A DNA stretch of 64,000 nt, taken from Desmonostoc muscorum LEGE 12446 (GTDB lineage Bacteria > Cyanobacteriota > Cyanobacteriia > Cyanobacteriales > Nostocaceae). The DNA lies in NCBI RefSeq assembly GCF_015207005.2, contig NZ_JADEXS020000001.1:7339001-7403000 (forward strand). The letters run 5' to 3'. The translations under genes and the position numbers were made by a program. The notes below the pieces were generated by a model, which was not told the DNA's origin, did not search any database, and was given only the letters and a program-made list of their open reading frames with translations. Positions 54,956 through 62,987 of this stretch are shown piece after piece (the first letter of the stretch is position 1; the number at the start of each line of letters is the position of its first letter).

Positions 54956-55990
54956 TCACCAACCTTTCTCCGTGCTGACGTTATCTTTGGTGATCAGCTT
55001 GACTGGAATCAAAATGGTGGGGTTACTGGGTTTTTTACCGTTCAAAATGTCGTTGCCAACTTCGACTGCTTTTGCTGCCATGCCTCGCGGATTTTGAGTC
55101 GCTGTTGCTGCATATATACTATCTTTGACAGCGATCGCTTTAATGGCTTCTGGCGCACCATCAACGCCAACAATAAAGAAGTCTTTACGTTGTGCTTGGT
55201 TGGCTGCTAGTTCTGCTCCCACTCCACTCGGATCGTTGATCGCAAAAACAGCATCAATTTTGGGAAAGGTTGTCAGCAAATCTGTCATAACTCTCAATCC
55301 GCCATCCCTACTGCCTTCTCCGTTCTGGTCTTTGGAGAGGAGTTTGAGATCGGGATATTTGGCCAATACTTTCTCGCAACCACTGACTCGCTGAATCACC
55401 GAGTCCACCTGAGGCCCATTGAGAATTACTACACTACCTTTGCCTTTGAGACGGTCAGCAATATATTGACAACCAACTTCTCCCGCTTGCACATTATTAG
55501 TTGTAACCGTGGCATCTACACCGCCTTCAGCACCTGTATCTACCGCAATCACAATTCTGCCTGCTTCTTTAGCTTTTTCCACTGCTGGCTTAATGCCACT
55601 TTTATCAGCAGCATTCAGGATAATAATGTCAGTATTCGACGCCGTGAAGTTTTCAATTTGGTTGGCTTGTTGGTTGAGGTCATAGGCACTGGAAACTACG
55701 GTTGTCCTGACATCATTCCCGCCGATTTTCTTGGCTGTGGCTTCAATTTCCTGTCCCATCAAGACGAAGAAGGGGTTACTTAAATCGCCAGCCGTGAAAG
55801 CTACCGATCGCAATTTCCCATCACCACTACCTGGCTTACCCTGGGCGCTAGTATTAGTAGCTGTATTACCAGCAGCGTTGGTATCAGGATTACTAGCAGT
55901 ACCATTTTCAGAGCCATTTGAGCAACCAATCACAGTACCACCAACCAGACTTATTAAACTAGCTGCGATCGCAATTTTTCTTAAATTCAT
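54956..55990 (-). CDS. Sugar-binding lipoprotein of the ABC importer, paralogue 1
   Basis: About 344 residues from ATG 55990 with AGAGGAGA just upstream. The longer frame to 56128 translates decamer repeats. Lipoprotein signal ends LVGGTVIGCS (lipobox Cys near 22), then a Thr/Asn-rich linker and a periplasmic-binding-protein type I fold: FTAGDLSNPFFVLMGQE, YDLNQQANQIENF, DTGAEGGVDATVTTNN, NDPSGVGAELAANQ. It is close in sequence to the next gene upstream. It should hand a sugar or polyol to the RbsA/RbsC-like pair. Confidence 0.9.
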   Translation of the reverse strand: MNLRKIAIAASLISLVGGTVIGCSNGSENGTASNPDTNAAGNTATNTSAQGKPGSGDGKLRSVAFTAGDLSNPFFVLMGQEIEATAKKIGGNDVRTTVVSSAYDLNQQANQIENFTASNTDIIILNAADKSGIKPAVEKAKEAGRIVIAVDTGAEGGVDATVTTNNVQAGEVGCQYIADRLKGKGSVVILNGPQVDSVIQRVSGCEKVLAKYPDLKLLSKDQNGEGSRDGGLRVMTDLLTTFPKIDAVFAINDPSGVGAELAANQAQRKDFFIVGVDGAPEAIKAIAVKDSIYAATATQNPRGMAAKAVEVGNDILNGKKPSNPTILIPVKLITKDNVSTEKGW

Positions 55991-56121
55991 ATATCTCCTC
56001 TTAAAAAAAATCTGAATCGGGCATAGGGCATAGGGCATGGGGCATTGGTTATTCTCCCCCTGCCTCCCCTGCCTCCCCTGCCTCCCCTGCCTCCCCTGCC
56101 TCCCCTGCCCCTCTGCCCCCA

Positions 56122-57120
56122 CTACCACCCTTTGTAGCTACCAAGGTTATCACGGGTAACCAACTTGACTGGAACGAGAATCTGAGAATTACTCAGTTTT
56201 TTGCCTTGGATGACATCGTTGCCAACCTCGACGGCTTTTTGCGCCATGCCTGCGGGATCTTGGGCAGCAGTTGCAACAAATACACCGTCTTTGTCTTCCA
56301 TTGCTTTGGTTGCATCTGGTGAACCATCAACCCCAACAATAAAAAGTTCTTTACGTCTTGCTTGTCTGGCTGCTAAATCTGCGCCGACGCCGCTTTGGTC
56401 GTTGGTGGCAAAAACGGCATCGATTTTGGGGAAGGTTGTCAGCACGTCACTCATAACTCTCAGTCCGCCATCCCTTGTCCCTTCTGCGTTCTGGTCTGAG
56501 ATGATTTTGATATCTGGATATTTGGCTAAGGAATTCCTACAGCCACTGACTCGCTGATTGATTGAGTCCATCGGTGTACCGTTCAGAATAACTACATTAC
56601 CTTTGCCGTTGAGGCGATCGCCAATATATTTGCAAGCAATCTCTCCAGCTTGGATATTGTTAGAGCTAATCATGGCATCCACGTCTGCATCAACGGCTGA
56701 ATCTACCGCAATCACAATCCTACCTGCGCTCCTCGCTTGATCGATCGCTGGTTTAACTCCTTTTTTGTCAACCGCACTGAGGATAATTAAGTCAGTATTC
56801 GCCGCCGTGAAATTTTCGATTTGGTTGCTTTGTTGGTTCAAATCGAAGCCACTGGAAACTGTATTAACTCTGATCTCATCCCCAATTTTTTTTGCTTTTT
56901 CTTCAGCCCCCCTCTGCACTGCTACATAAAAGGGATTACCTAAATCACCCAAGGTAATGCCGATTGTTTGCAATGCTTTATTTTTTAAACTAGCGTTAGT
57001 AGCAGTATTAGTAGTAGTATTGGTAGCGGTGTTGCTATTTGGAGTGCCGTTGCAACCCACAACTGCAATGCCAACGAAACTTAATATGCTAGCTAAAAAC
57101 AAAACTTTCTTCATATTCAT
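56122..57120 (-). CDS. Sugar-binding lipoprotein of the ABC importer, paralogue 2
   Basis: The protein has 332 residues. Lipobox SFVGIAVVGCNG (Cys near 23), an Asn/Thr linker (NTATNTTTNTATNAS), then a binding-protein fold matching paralogue 1 nearly block for block: GITLGDLGNPFYVAVQRG, FDLNQQSNQIENF, NDQSGVGADLAARQ, ending LGSYKGW versus VSTEKGW. The pair arose by tandem duplication, and one importer may serve two related ligands. First gene of the reverse transport run. ATG 57120 or the ATG two codons later could be the start. Confidence 0.9.
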   Translation of the reverse strand: MNMKKVLFLASILSFVGIAVVGCNGTPNSNTATNTTTNTATNASLKNKALQTIGITLGDLGNPFYVAVQRGAEEKAKKIGDEIRVNTVSSGFDLNQQSNQIENFTAANTDLIILSAVDKKGVKPAIDQARSAGRIVIAVDSAVDADVDAMISSNNIQAGEIACKYIGDRLNGKGNVVILNGTPMDSINQRVSGCRNSLAKYPDIKIISDQNAEGTRDGGLRVMSDVLTTFPKIDAVFATNDQSGVGADLAARQARRKELFIVGVDGSPDATKAMEDKDGVFVATAAQDPAGMAQKAVEVGNDVIQGKKLSNSQILVPVKLVTRDNLGSYKGW

Positions 57121-57862
57121 CTATATCCCAAAATGCATTTGAATTTGAGGAAAATTAGCAGAATATAAATCCGCAATATTATACAATCTTGATAACTTGA
57201 TATTTAGTCTAGTGGCACTTCTAGCTTGGGCAATTGCAATTTTTATCAAATATGTTGCAATCTGACGACATTTTAATTGCTGTTATTAGTTACACTAAAT
57301 TATTTTTTTGCTGTTTCCAGCAAAAAATGAGCGTTGCAATACATCCAAAAATGAGGTTTTTTGTGTTTTGGAAAATTGTATTTGAAAGTGCTGAGGTTGA
57401 AAAAAGTTGTTTCCTTAAGATTTAGAAAATCTTAGTTGATTAAACGTTTGACTTTCTGTGTTATTTGACTTTTTATTCTATCCTGGATTCTGGACACAAA
57501 TGAATTTCCTTTATCGAAGTTTACAAAATGAAGAAGTATTTTTCATTTCAATGTAATATCATGTCAGATGAGTGACTTTTGATAACTTATGATGTGCAGA
57601 TACAGCGGATTTCAAAGAAAGTGAAGTACACAACGATTCGTCTGGTACTCAGGTATAGAGGCTGTTTGACTTCAGAATTCTGCTGTATCTACACAGTTTT
57701 TCTCGTTTTACAGACACAAGTTATGCCATTGAAATTGGAAAAATATTCCGGTTGGTTGAGGCTTGGCGAAAAATTTTTGCCGATAATGATCAATAAAAAA
57801 TCATTGCAATCTTGAGAAACTCAATCAGGAACCAAAATCTTTGGTTTGGTGACGCCAGAAAT
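57121..57862. other. Promoter-side spacer of the transport operon
   Basis: 742 bp, A/T rich. It holds one TTACAGC-family element (57598-57690). No copy of the TGCACACGTGTGCA operator was found here, so the transport operon may be controlled separately. Forward frames at 57234-57425 and 57579-57815 are not recognisable proteins. Confidence 0.5.
57598..57690. repeat. 93-bp MITE of the TTACAGC family, copy 4 (no STRR insert)
   Basis: Ends AGATACAGCGGATTTC and GAATTCTGCTGTATCT are inverted copies with two mismatches. The interior AAAGTGAAGTAC pairs by alignment with TACTTCACTTTC of copy 2 in reverse. It lacks the heptamer array and may show the ancestral form. Confidence 0.75.
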
Positions 57863-58759
57863 TTAGAATTTTAAGGTTGGCGGTAAATATTTAGCTACTA
57901 AGTCTTCGTAGTATGGCTTGAGGTTTTGCCAATCAGGAGGATTGGGGTTTTTGGAATACAAATCGTAGGGATTGAATAACTTGACCCATTTAAACATTTC
58001 TTCATCGTGTTTATCCATCAAATGTTCGTAGGCGTTCTCACGATGTTGGGGATAAAATGAGTGATAGCGAAGGATGTACAATGCAGGTTCGGGCAAGTAA
58101 GGTTTCATCATACTATAGAAATACTCATCGTGTCCCCATGACATGTGTACATTACTTAATCCACAATTTGGCTCATATATACCATATTTAGTGTTATATT
58201 TCGGGTTATTGCGTTCGGGATTATCTTTGAAAAATTCCGAGAAAACAATTCTATCAGAAAATGCACAACCTACAGGATAGGTATCGCCTACACTCGCCCA
58301 TTGGGGTTCACCAAATAAGCAAAGTACTTTCCCCATATCGTGAAAGAAACCTGTCAGTACCATCCAATCAGGATGACCATCAGCGCGAATAGCTTCTGAT
58401 GTTTGCAACAAATGTTGTAATTGGTCTAAGTCTGTATCGGGATCTGAATCATCAACTAGTTGATTCAAAAATTCTACCGCATCCCAAACGGTCATTTCTT
58501 TTTTGTCAAACTTGAGAAACTCTGCTTTTTTCTGTAGTACAAAATCATATGTTTGATTAATATGATTTAATCGGTAGAATTCTTTGACTGTATCTCTAGT
58601 AGTCGTTTCGTAATTTCTGTACGTTTCAACAGTTTTACCTTCTTTAAGTATGCTGTTCGGATCGGGATAGCGATTGAGTAAATCTTCTTCCCATTCTTCT
58701 AATGAATGTAAAGGATTGTTTTGAGGTTGTTTGATGGGATGATTTAGAGTTTGAGACAT
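57863..58759 (-). CDS. myo-Inositol oxygenase
   Basis: The protein has 298 residues, the usual MIOX length. Metal-binding residues of the di-iron HD-type fold are visible: His in LLQTSEAIRADGHPDWMVLT, GFFHDMGKVL (HD pair), MSWGHDEYFYSM (His), RYHSFYP (His), and Asp in KLFNPYDLYSK. The enzyme cleaves myo-inositol with O2 to D-glucuronate. Downstream enzymes for glucuronate (UxaC and an SDR) lie 2.5-5 kb away. Three LacI-type operator palindromes sit 31-121 bp upstream of the start, so expression is probably repressed without inducer. Confidence 0.92.
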   Translation of the reverse strand: MSQTLNHPIKQPQNNPLHSLEEWEEDLLNRYPDPNSILKEGKTVETYRNYETTTRDTVKEFYRLNHINQTYDFVLQKKAEFLKFDKKEMTVWDAVEFLNQLVDDSDPDTDLDQLQHLLQTSEAIRADGHPDWMVLTGFFHDMGKVLCLFGEPQWASVGDTYPVGCAFSDRIVFSEFFKDNPERNNPKYNTKYGIYEPNCGLSNVHMSWGHDEYFYSMMKPYLPEPALYILRYHSFYPQHRENAYEHLMDKHDEEMFKWVKLFNPYDLYSKNPNPPDWQNLKPYYEDLVAKYLPPTLKF

Positions 58760-58789
58760 ATCTTCCTATTAATGATGATTAAAATTTTT

Positions 58790-58803
58790 TGCACACGTGT
58801 GCA
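58790..58803. promoter_or_regulatory. LacI-family operator O1 before inositol oxygenase
   Basis: Perfect palindrome TGCACACGTGTGCA, with the central CG typical of LacI-family sites, 31 bp upstream of the inositol oxygenase start codon. Confidence 0.85.
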
Positions 58804-58822
58804 TAAACTCTATATTTTTATT

Positions 58823-58840
58823 CTTGCACACGTGTGCAAG
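58823..58840. promoter_or_regulatory. LacI-family operator O2 before inositol oxygenase
   Basis: Perfect 18-bp palindrome CTTGCACACGTGTGCAAG, 35 bp centre to centre from O1. Confidence 0.87.
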
Positions 58841-58866
58841 AATGTCTGTTAAGTTTCTTATCTATT

Positions 58867-58880
58867 TGCACAAGCGTGCA
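58867..58880. promoter_or_regulatory. LacI-family operator O3 (degenerate)
   Basis: TGCACAAGCGTGCA, with mismatches at the inner positions, 42 bp from O2, about four helix turns. Confidence 0.75.
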
Positions 58881-58902
58881 TTTTCTCTTCAGCAAACATT
58901 CT

Positions 58903-59259
58903 TTACTTTACAAAGTGAATTTTTTGTTGTGGATGTTTAGCAATGTCAATTTTGTGCTGTGGATACTTGACAATATTAGCCAACTCCTGCAATTGATTGA
59001 TTGCTTCTGCACCCTCTAACTTCATTAATTCGCGGTCATCCCAAATTTCCATCCAAGTAATACCGTAATCGGACACTAAAAAGCGAATCAGGTGCTTTTC
59101 TTCCAGGCTGACCATAAATGAAGCACTCTTGATTTGGTCGCCACATGTATAACAAGATGTAAGATAACCACGCTGCTCAAGTACAATTGACAAAGCTTGC
59201 AGATTGATTACCAAGTCTTGGACGACTTGCTGATGTTGTTGCGCTAATCTGAGAAACAT
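58903..59259 (-). CDS. Conserved-looking small protein of unknown function
   Basis: The protein has 118 residues from ATG 59259, with GGAGGAAAATA directly upstream. No family is named. Visible features: N-terminal helix (QQHQQVVQDLVINLQALSIV), a CYTCG pair of cysteines (near 36-39), SASFMVSLEEKHLIRFLVSD, and YGITWMEIWDDRELMKLEGA. The tail repeats KYPQHKIDIAK / KHPQQKIHFVK. Encoded between gntK and the inositol oxygenase gene on the same strand, so it may be co-transcribed with gntK. Confidence 0.65.
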   Translation of the reverse strand: MFLRLAQQHQQVVQDLVINLQALSIVLEQRGYLTSCYTCGDQIKSASFMVSLEEKHLIRFLVSDYGITWMEIWDDRELMKLEGAEAINQLQELANIVKYPQHKIDIAKHPQQKIHFVK

Positions 59260-59329
59260 TATTTTCCTCCTACGTTACAGTGATGCGATCGCTTTATATT
59301 TGTTTAAGATCAGTTTTCCCACAGAGATG

Positions 59330-59830
59330 CTAAATTCCTAAAGCTGTTCTGATGTCTTGGACAATTACCTGGGGTGTCTCGATAACATCTATATATAGAG
59401 TGTCTGATGGTTCTTCCAGAGTATTAAACTGGCTATTGAGGAGTTTTTCGCTCATGTAGTGATTATGACGCTCTTGCAAGCGCTGTTGAATTAACTCATA
59501 AGAGCCTTTGAGGTAAACTAGTTTGATGCGTTCGCTATCCACCACCAGAAATTGCCGATAGCTTTCTTTGAGAGCCGAACACGCCAGCACCATATTTTTA
59601 TTTTCTTGCAGCCAGTTTTTAATCGCTGCTTGCAAATCTTGTAACCAAGGTGTTCTATCGGCTTCAGTCAAAGGTATACCGCACCGCATTTTTTCAACAT
59701 TCTCCAGCGAGTGAAAAGCATCGGCGTCGCTAAATTCCCAGTTTAAAGAGTCTGCTAGCAGTTTTCCTATGGTGGTTTTGCCCGCTCCGGAAACGCCCAT
59801 CATGATGATAATCATTGATTTTTCGATCAT
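59330..59830 (-). CDS. gntK: Gluconokinase (GntK family)
   Basis: The protein has 166 residues. P-loop MMGVSGAGKTTIGKLLADSL, then FSDADAFHSLENVEKMRCGI (substrate side), LTEADRTPWLQDL, LACSALKESYRQFL, VYLKGSYELIQQRLQERHNH. This is the full GntK pattern. It phosphorylates D-gluconate to 6-phosphogluconate with ATP. In this locus it would feed gluconate-type sugar acids into the oxidative pentose phosphate or Entner-Doudoroff routes. Divergent from the lacI-type gene. Confidence 0.88.
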   Translation of the reverse strand: MIEKSMIIIMMGVSGAGKTTIGKLLADSLNWEFSDADAFHSLENVEKMRCGIPLTEADRTPWLQDLQAAIKNWLQENKNMVLACSALKESYRQFLVVDSERIKLVYLKGSYELIQQRLQERHNHYMSEKLLNSQFNTLEEPSDTLYIDVIETPQVIVQDIRTALGI

Positions 59831-59879
59831 AGTTTTGCAAAAAAGTTAAATTATATCAAGTTTGCTTAATCACCGCTGA

Positions 59880-59976
59880 TTACAGCGTTTTTCATCTATT
59901 TGAACCACAATCCTCGGTAGGGTAGCACAGCTGTGCTACCCTACAACGTGGTGTATTTACCTGAAAATTGCTGTAA
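59880..59976. repeat. 97-bp dispersed palindromic element, copy B (TAGCAC core)
   Basis: Inverted relative to copy A at 4551-4647. The flanks match at all but one position, but the 16 inner bases of the 28-bp palindrome are different (TAGCACAGCTGTGCTA) while still self-complementary. Confidence 0.87.
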
Positions 59977-60131
59977 AATCTCCCCCTGTCCCAATACGCT
60001 TGGGTTAAGCCTTTTTCTTCTTCCCCTGCCTCCCCTGCCTTCCCCCTGTCCCTTTTTCCGAAGTTTTATGCTTTGTTAATGGGTGAATCCATTGACAGAT
60101 GACTCAACTTTGCTAATAATTAAAATTATAA

Positions 60132-60145
60132 TGCACACGTTTGCA
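60132..60145. promoter_or_regulatory. LacI-family operator O4, probable autoregulation site
   Basis: TGCACACGTTTGCA, one mismatch from the perfect palindrome, 18 bp upstream of the regulator start codon, placed to block its own transcription. Confidence 0.82.
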
Positions 60146-60162
60146 TTACTTACAGTAAAATC

Positions 60163-61197
60163 ATGAAGAAACGAAAAGTTTCAATTGAAGATATTGCCCG
60201 CAGAGCAGGCGTTTCTCATTCTACAGTTTCGCGTGCTTTGCGAGATAACTCTCTAATTAGCCCGAAGGTGCGAGAGGAAATTAAGAAAATAGCGCGGGAG
60301 ATGAACTACGTACCCAATGCCATCGCTCAAAGCTTGCAAAATCAACGGACTAATACCGTTGGGGTAGTGGTGACTTCCATCGCAGATCCTTTTTACGCTG
60401 AGGTAGTAGAGGGAATTGAACAGGTAGCTAGAACAGCTGGTTTGAGTGTTTTGTTAACTGCTTCACACCGTGATTTCGAGCAGGAAATCGCAGCTATTGA
60501 TAATTTTCATCGCCGCAGAGTGGACGGCATATTAGTCACTGATTCACGAATTAATAAAAACAATACTGACAGACTAAGTGAAATTTCTGTGCCAACAGTT
60601 TTGATTAATAGTCAGACAGAAGATCAACCTGAAACATTTCACACAGTGACAGTGGATGACTTTTTAGGTGGTCGATTGGCAGTAGAGCATTTGATCGATT
60701 TGGGACACACGGCTATTGGCTATTTGGGCGTGGGCGATCGCAGTAAGTCAAATCAACTGCGCCAAGAAGGATATAGCAAGGCTTTGAGCGCAGCTGGGTT
60801 ACCACAAAACAGTGATTGGGTGGCAATTAGTGACGAAGACAATATCAGAATCAGCGATGTTGATACGGGAAAAAAGATGCTACCTCAACTATTTGCCGCT
60901 GGTGTAACTGGCATCTTTTGTTACAACGACATGGTGGCAGTTGGCGCTCTCTTAGCCTGCCAAGAACTAAATATTTTGATACCGCAAACTTTAAGTTTGG
61001 TAGGATTTGACGATGTTGCTCTTTGTCGTTACGTAACGCCGTCACTGACGACAGTTTGCCAACCAATGTTGGAAATTGGTCGCTCGGCGATGGAAATGTT
61101 ACTCGATTTACTAGAGGAAAAAACCGTAGAAAACCGCGTTTTCTCTCCTTTTCTAGTAAAGCGGGGTAGTACTGCGGCATTTGGGGGAGGGGGATGA
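60163..61197 (+). CDS. LacI-family repressor of the inositol/glucuronate genes
   Basis: The protein has 344 residues. The HTH is at residues 4-52: VSIEDIARRAGVSHSTVSRA, hinge YVPNAIAQSLQNQRTN. The ligand domain is of the periplasmic-binding type: VVVTSIADPFYAEVVEGIEQ, VDDFLGGRLAVEHLIDLGHT, FDDVALCRYVTPSLTTV. The end GGGG is written by GGGATGAGGG repeats, so the last residues have drifted. The operator O4 overlaps its promoter, and O1-O3 match it upstream of the inositol oxygenase gene. Inducer could be inositol, glucuronate or a later product. LacI regulators are rare in cyanobacteria, in my knowledge. Confidence 0.9.
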   Translation: MKKRKVSIEDIARRAGVSHSTVSRALRDNSLISPKVREEIKKIAREMNYVPNAIAQSLQNQRTNTVGVVVTSIADPFYAEVVEGIEQVARTAGLSVLLTASHRDFEQEIAAIDNFHRRRVDGILVTDSRINKNNTDRLSEISVPTVLINSQTEDQPETFHTVTVDDFLGGRLAVEHLIDLGHTAIGYLGVGDRSKSNQLRQEGYSKALSAAGLPQNSDWVAISDEDNIRISDVDTGKKMLPQLFAAGVTGIFCYNDMVAVGALLACQELNILIPQTLSLVGFDDVALCRYVTPSLTTVCQPMLEIGRSAMEMLLDLLEEKTVENRVFSPFLVKRGSTAAFGGGG

Positions 61198-61300
61198 GGG
61201 GGATGAGGGGGATGAGGGGGATGAGGGGGATGAGGGAGATGAGGGAGATGAGGGGACGCGGAGAAAAACTAATGACCAATGACAAATGACAAATGACAAA
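61190..61300. repeat. GGGGATGAGG decamers and AATGACA heptamers
   Basis: About seven GATGAGGGGG/GATGAGGGAG units (61194-61255) and then TGACAAA heptamers (about 61277-61312) fill the gap and reach the uxaC start codon. Confidence 0.8.
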
Positions 61301-61306
61301 TAACTA

Positions 61307-62746
61307 ATGACAAAAATTATGTTAGCGAAAAAATGGAGTTTATCTGGCGATCGCTGTTTCGCTCCAGAACCAATTCAAAGACAACTAGCTCGTCAATTTT
61401 TTGACAGCATATCTACTCTACCCCTGGTCTGTCCCCACGGACACGTAGACCCAGCCTTATTAGCTAATCCAGCAGCCCGTTTTGGTTCGCCAACGGAATT
61501 ATTGATTATTCCTGACCATTACATTTTCCGTATGCTTTATAGTCGGGGCGTACCTTTGTCAGCTCTCGGCATACCTACCCGTGATGGTTCAGCAGTAGAA
61601 ACCGACCACCGCAAGATTTGGCAGCTTTTCGCCGACCATTTTTACTTATTCCAAGGTACTCCCTCTGGGTTGTGGCTGAAAGACGAACTCACTAACGTCT
61701 TTGGGGTGGATGAGCCTTTAAACTCTCGCAACGCCGCACATATCTATGATTACCTGGAAAAACTGTTATTGTTACCTGAATTCTCACCTCGTGCTTTATT
61801 CAAAAAGTTTAATATTCAAGTGCTTTGTACTACCGATGCGGCTAGCGATGCTCTTGAGTACCATCAATCATTACACCAAGAAGGTTTTACTCAGATCAAA
61901 CCTACTTTTCGACCAGATGCAGTAGTCAACCTGGATACTCCTGGTTGGCGGGAAAATCTCAGCAAGCTGGAAATCACTGTTGGGCGAGAAATTAGTACTT
62001 ACGCTACTTTCGTGCAAACTCTAGAAGAACGTCGAGCCTTCTTTAAAAAAATGGGCGCCACAGCTACCGACCATAGTGCAGCAACACCTTATACCGAACG
62101 CCTTACCCACCAGGAAGCAGAAGCCATCTTTGCTAGAGCATTAGCTAATAAGCTAAATCCCGGTGATGCAGAGCGTTTTACTGGGCATATGTTCACGGAA
62201 ATGGCTCGAATGAGTGTAGAAGATGGTCTGGTGATGCAAATGCATTGCGGTATTATGCGTAATCATAATTCGTCTGTCTTTGAGCAGTTTGGGTCAGATA
62301 AAGGTGCTGATATTCCCTTGAAGATAGAGTGGACGGAAAATTTGCATCCGTTGTTGACAGCCTACGGTAATCACCAAAACTTTCACTTAATCCTGTTTGG
62401 ATTAGATGAAAGCACTTATAGCCGCGAACTAGCTCCCTTAGCCGGTCATTATCCCGCAGTACTGCTGGGGCCGCCCTGGTGGTTTCACGACAGCATCAAT
62501 GGCATGGAACGATACTTCAATCAGGTGATGGAAACCGCTGGACTTTATAATACCGCCGGCTTTAATGATGATACACGGGCTTTTGTTTCCATTCCTGCCC
62601 GCCACACTGTTTGGCGACGTGTAGCTTGTAACTGGTTAGCGGGATTGGTAACACGCGGGTTAATTGAGGAAGAAGAAGGCTATGAAATGGCTCATGCTTT
62701 AGCTTACGACCTCGCCAAGGTTGCTTACAAATTAGACGTTTCTTGA
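61307..62746 (+). CDS. uxaC: Glucuronate isomerase UxaC
   Basis: The protein has 479 residues, the family's usual length. Amidohydrolase-type fold with VCPHGHVDPALL (metal His pair), DHYIFRMLYSRGV, TTDAASDALEYHQ, RPDAVVNLD, MQMHCGIMRNHNSSVFEQFG, and PPWWFHDSINGMERYF. It converts D-glucuronate to D-fructuronate (and galacturonate to tagaturonate). It follows the lacI-type gene and precedes the SDR gene. The start is ATG 61307, with another ATG four codons later; no ribosome site is clear because repeats reach the start. The stop codon lies at the edge of a 21-bp tandem repeat. Confidence 0.92.
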   Translation: MTKIMLAKKWSLSGDRCFAPEPIQRQLARQFFDSISTLPLVCPHGHVDPALLANPAARFGSPTELLIIPDHYIFRMLYSRGVPLSALGIPTRDGSAVETDHRKIWQLFADHFYLFQGTPSGLWLKDELTNVFGVDEPLNSRNAAHIYDYLEKLLLLPEFSPRALFKKFNIQVLCTTDAASDALEYHQSLHQEGFTQIKPTFRPDAVVNLDTPGWRENLSKLEITVGREISTYATFVQTLEERRAFFKKMGATATDHSAATPYTERLTHQEAEAIFARALANKLNPGDAERFTGHMFTEMARMSVEDGLVMQMHCGIMRNHNSSVFEQFGSDKGADIPLKIEWTENLHPLLTAYGNHQNFHLILFGLDESTYSRELAPLAGHYPAVLLGPPWWFHDSINGMERYFNQVMETAGLYNTAGFNDDTRAFVSIPARHTVWRRVACNWLAGLVTRGLIEEEEGYEMAHALAYDLAKVAYKLDVS

Positions 62747-62920
62747 CCTGCACCTTAGTTGCATTGACCTGCACCTTTGATGCATCGACCTGCACCTTAG
62801 TTGCATCGACCTGCACCTTAGTTGCATCGACCTGCACCTTAGTTGCATCGACCTGCACCTTAGTTGCATCGACCTGCACCTTAGTTGCATCGACCTGCAC
62901 CTTAGTTGCATCGACCTGCA
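62744..62920. repeat. 21-bp tandem repeat, eight units plus a partial
   Basis: Units of 21 bp built on GACCTGCACCTTAGTTGCAT, starting every 21 bases from 62745 to 62913. The second unit has TTTGAT in place of TTAGTT. The first unit includes the uxaC stop codon. Both strands stay open through it (VQVDATK repeats on one, CTLVAST on the other) with no recognised product. Confidence 0.93.
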
Positions 62921-62987
62921 AAAATTAACCCACCGTTGATGAAATCAAGATTGTGTCTTAACAAAGTACTAAACAGAGGAATTATCA

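Larger units (their letters stand above)
59831..60162. promoter_or_regulatory. Divergent gntK-lacI spacer
   Basis: 332 bp between gntK and the lacI-type gene. It holds the 97-bp element copy B (59880-59976), CCTCCCCTGC decamers (about 60023-60042), and the operator O4 just before the lacI-type gene. No additional gene. Confidence 0.6.

Noticed and set aside
55991..56128. N-terminal extension of binding protein 1 (GRQGRQ repeats)
   Set aside because: Decamer repeat translation; the lipoprotein signal starts at ATG 55990.
62744..62920. CRISPR array
   Set aside because: Units are contiguous 21-bp repeats with no unique spacers and no cas genes.
62562..62921. Reverse frame encoding VQVDATK repeats
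   Set aside because: Seven-residue repeat is the readout of the 21-bp DNA array; the rest lies opposite uxaC.
62743..62928. Forward frame encoding CTLVAST repeats
   Set aside because: Same array in the other sense; no ribosome site and no recognised protein.
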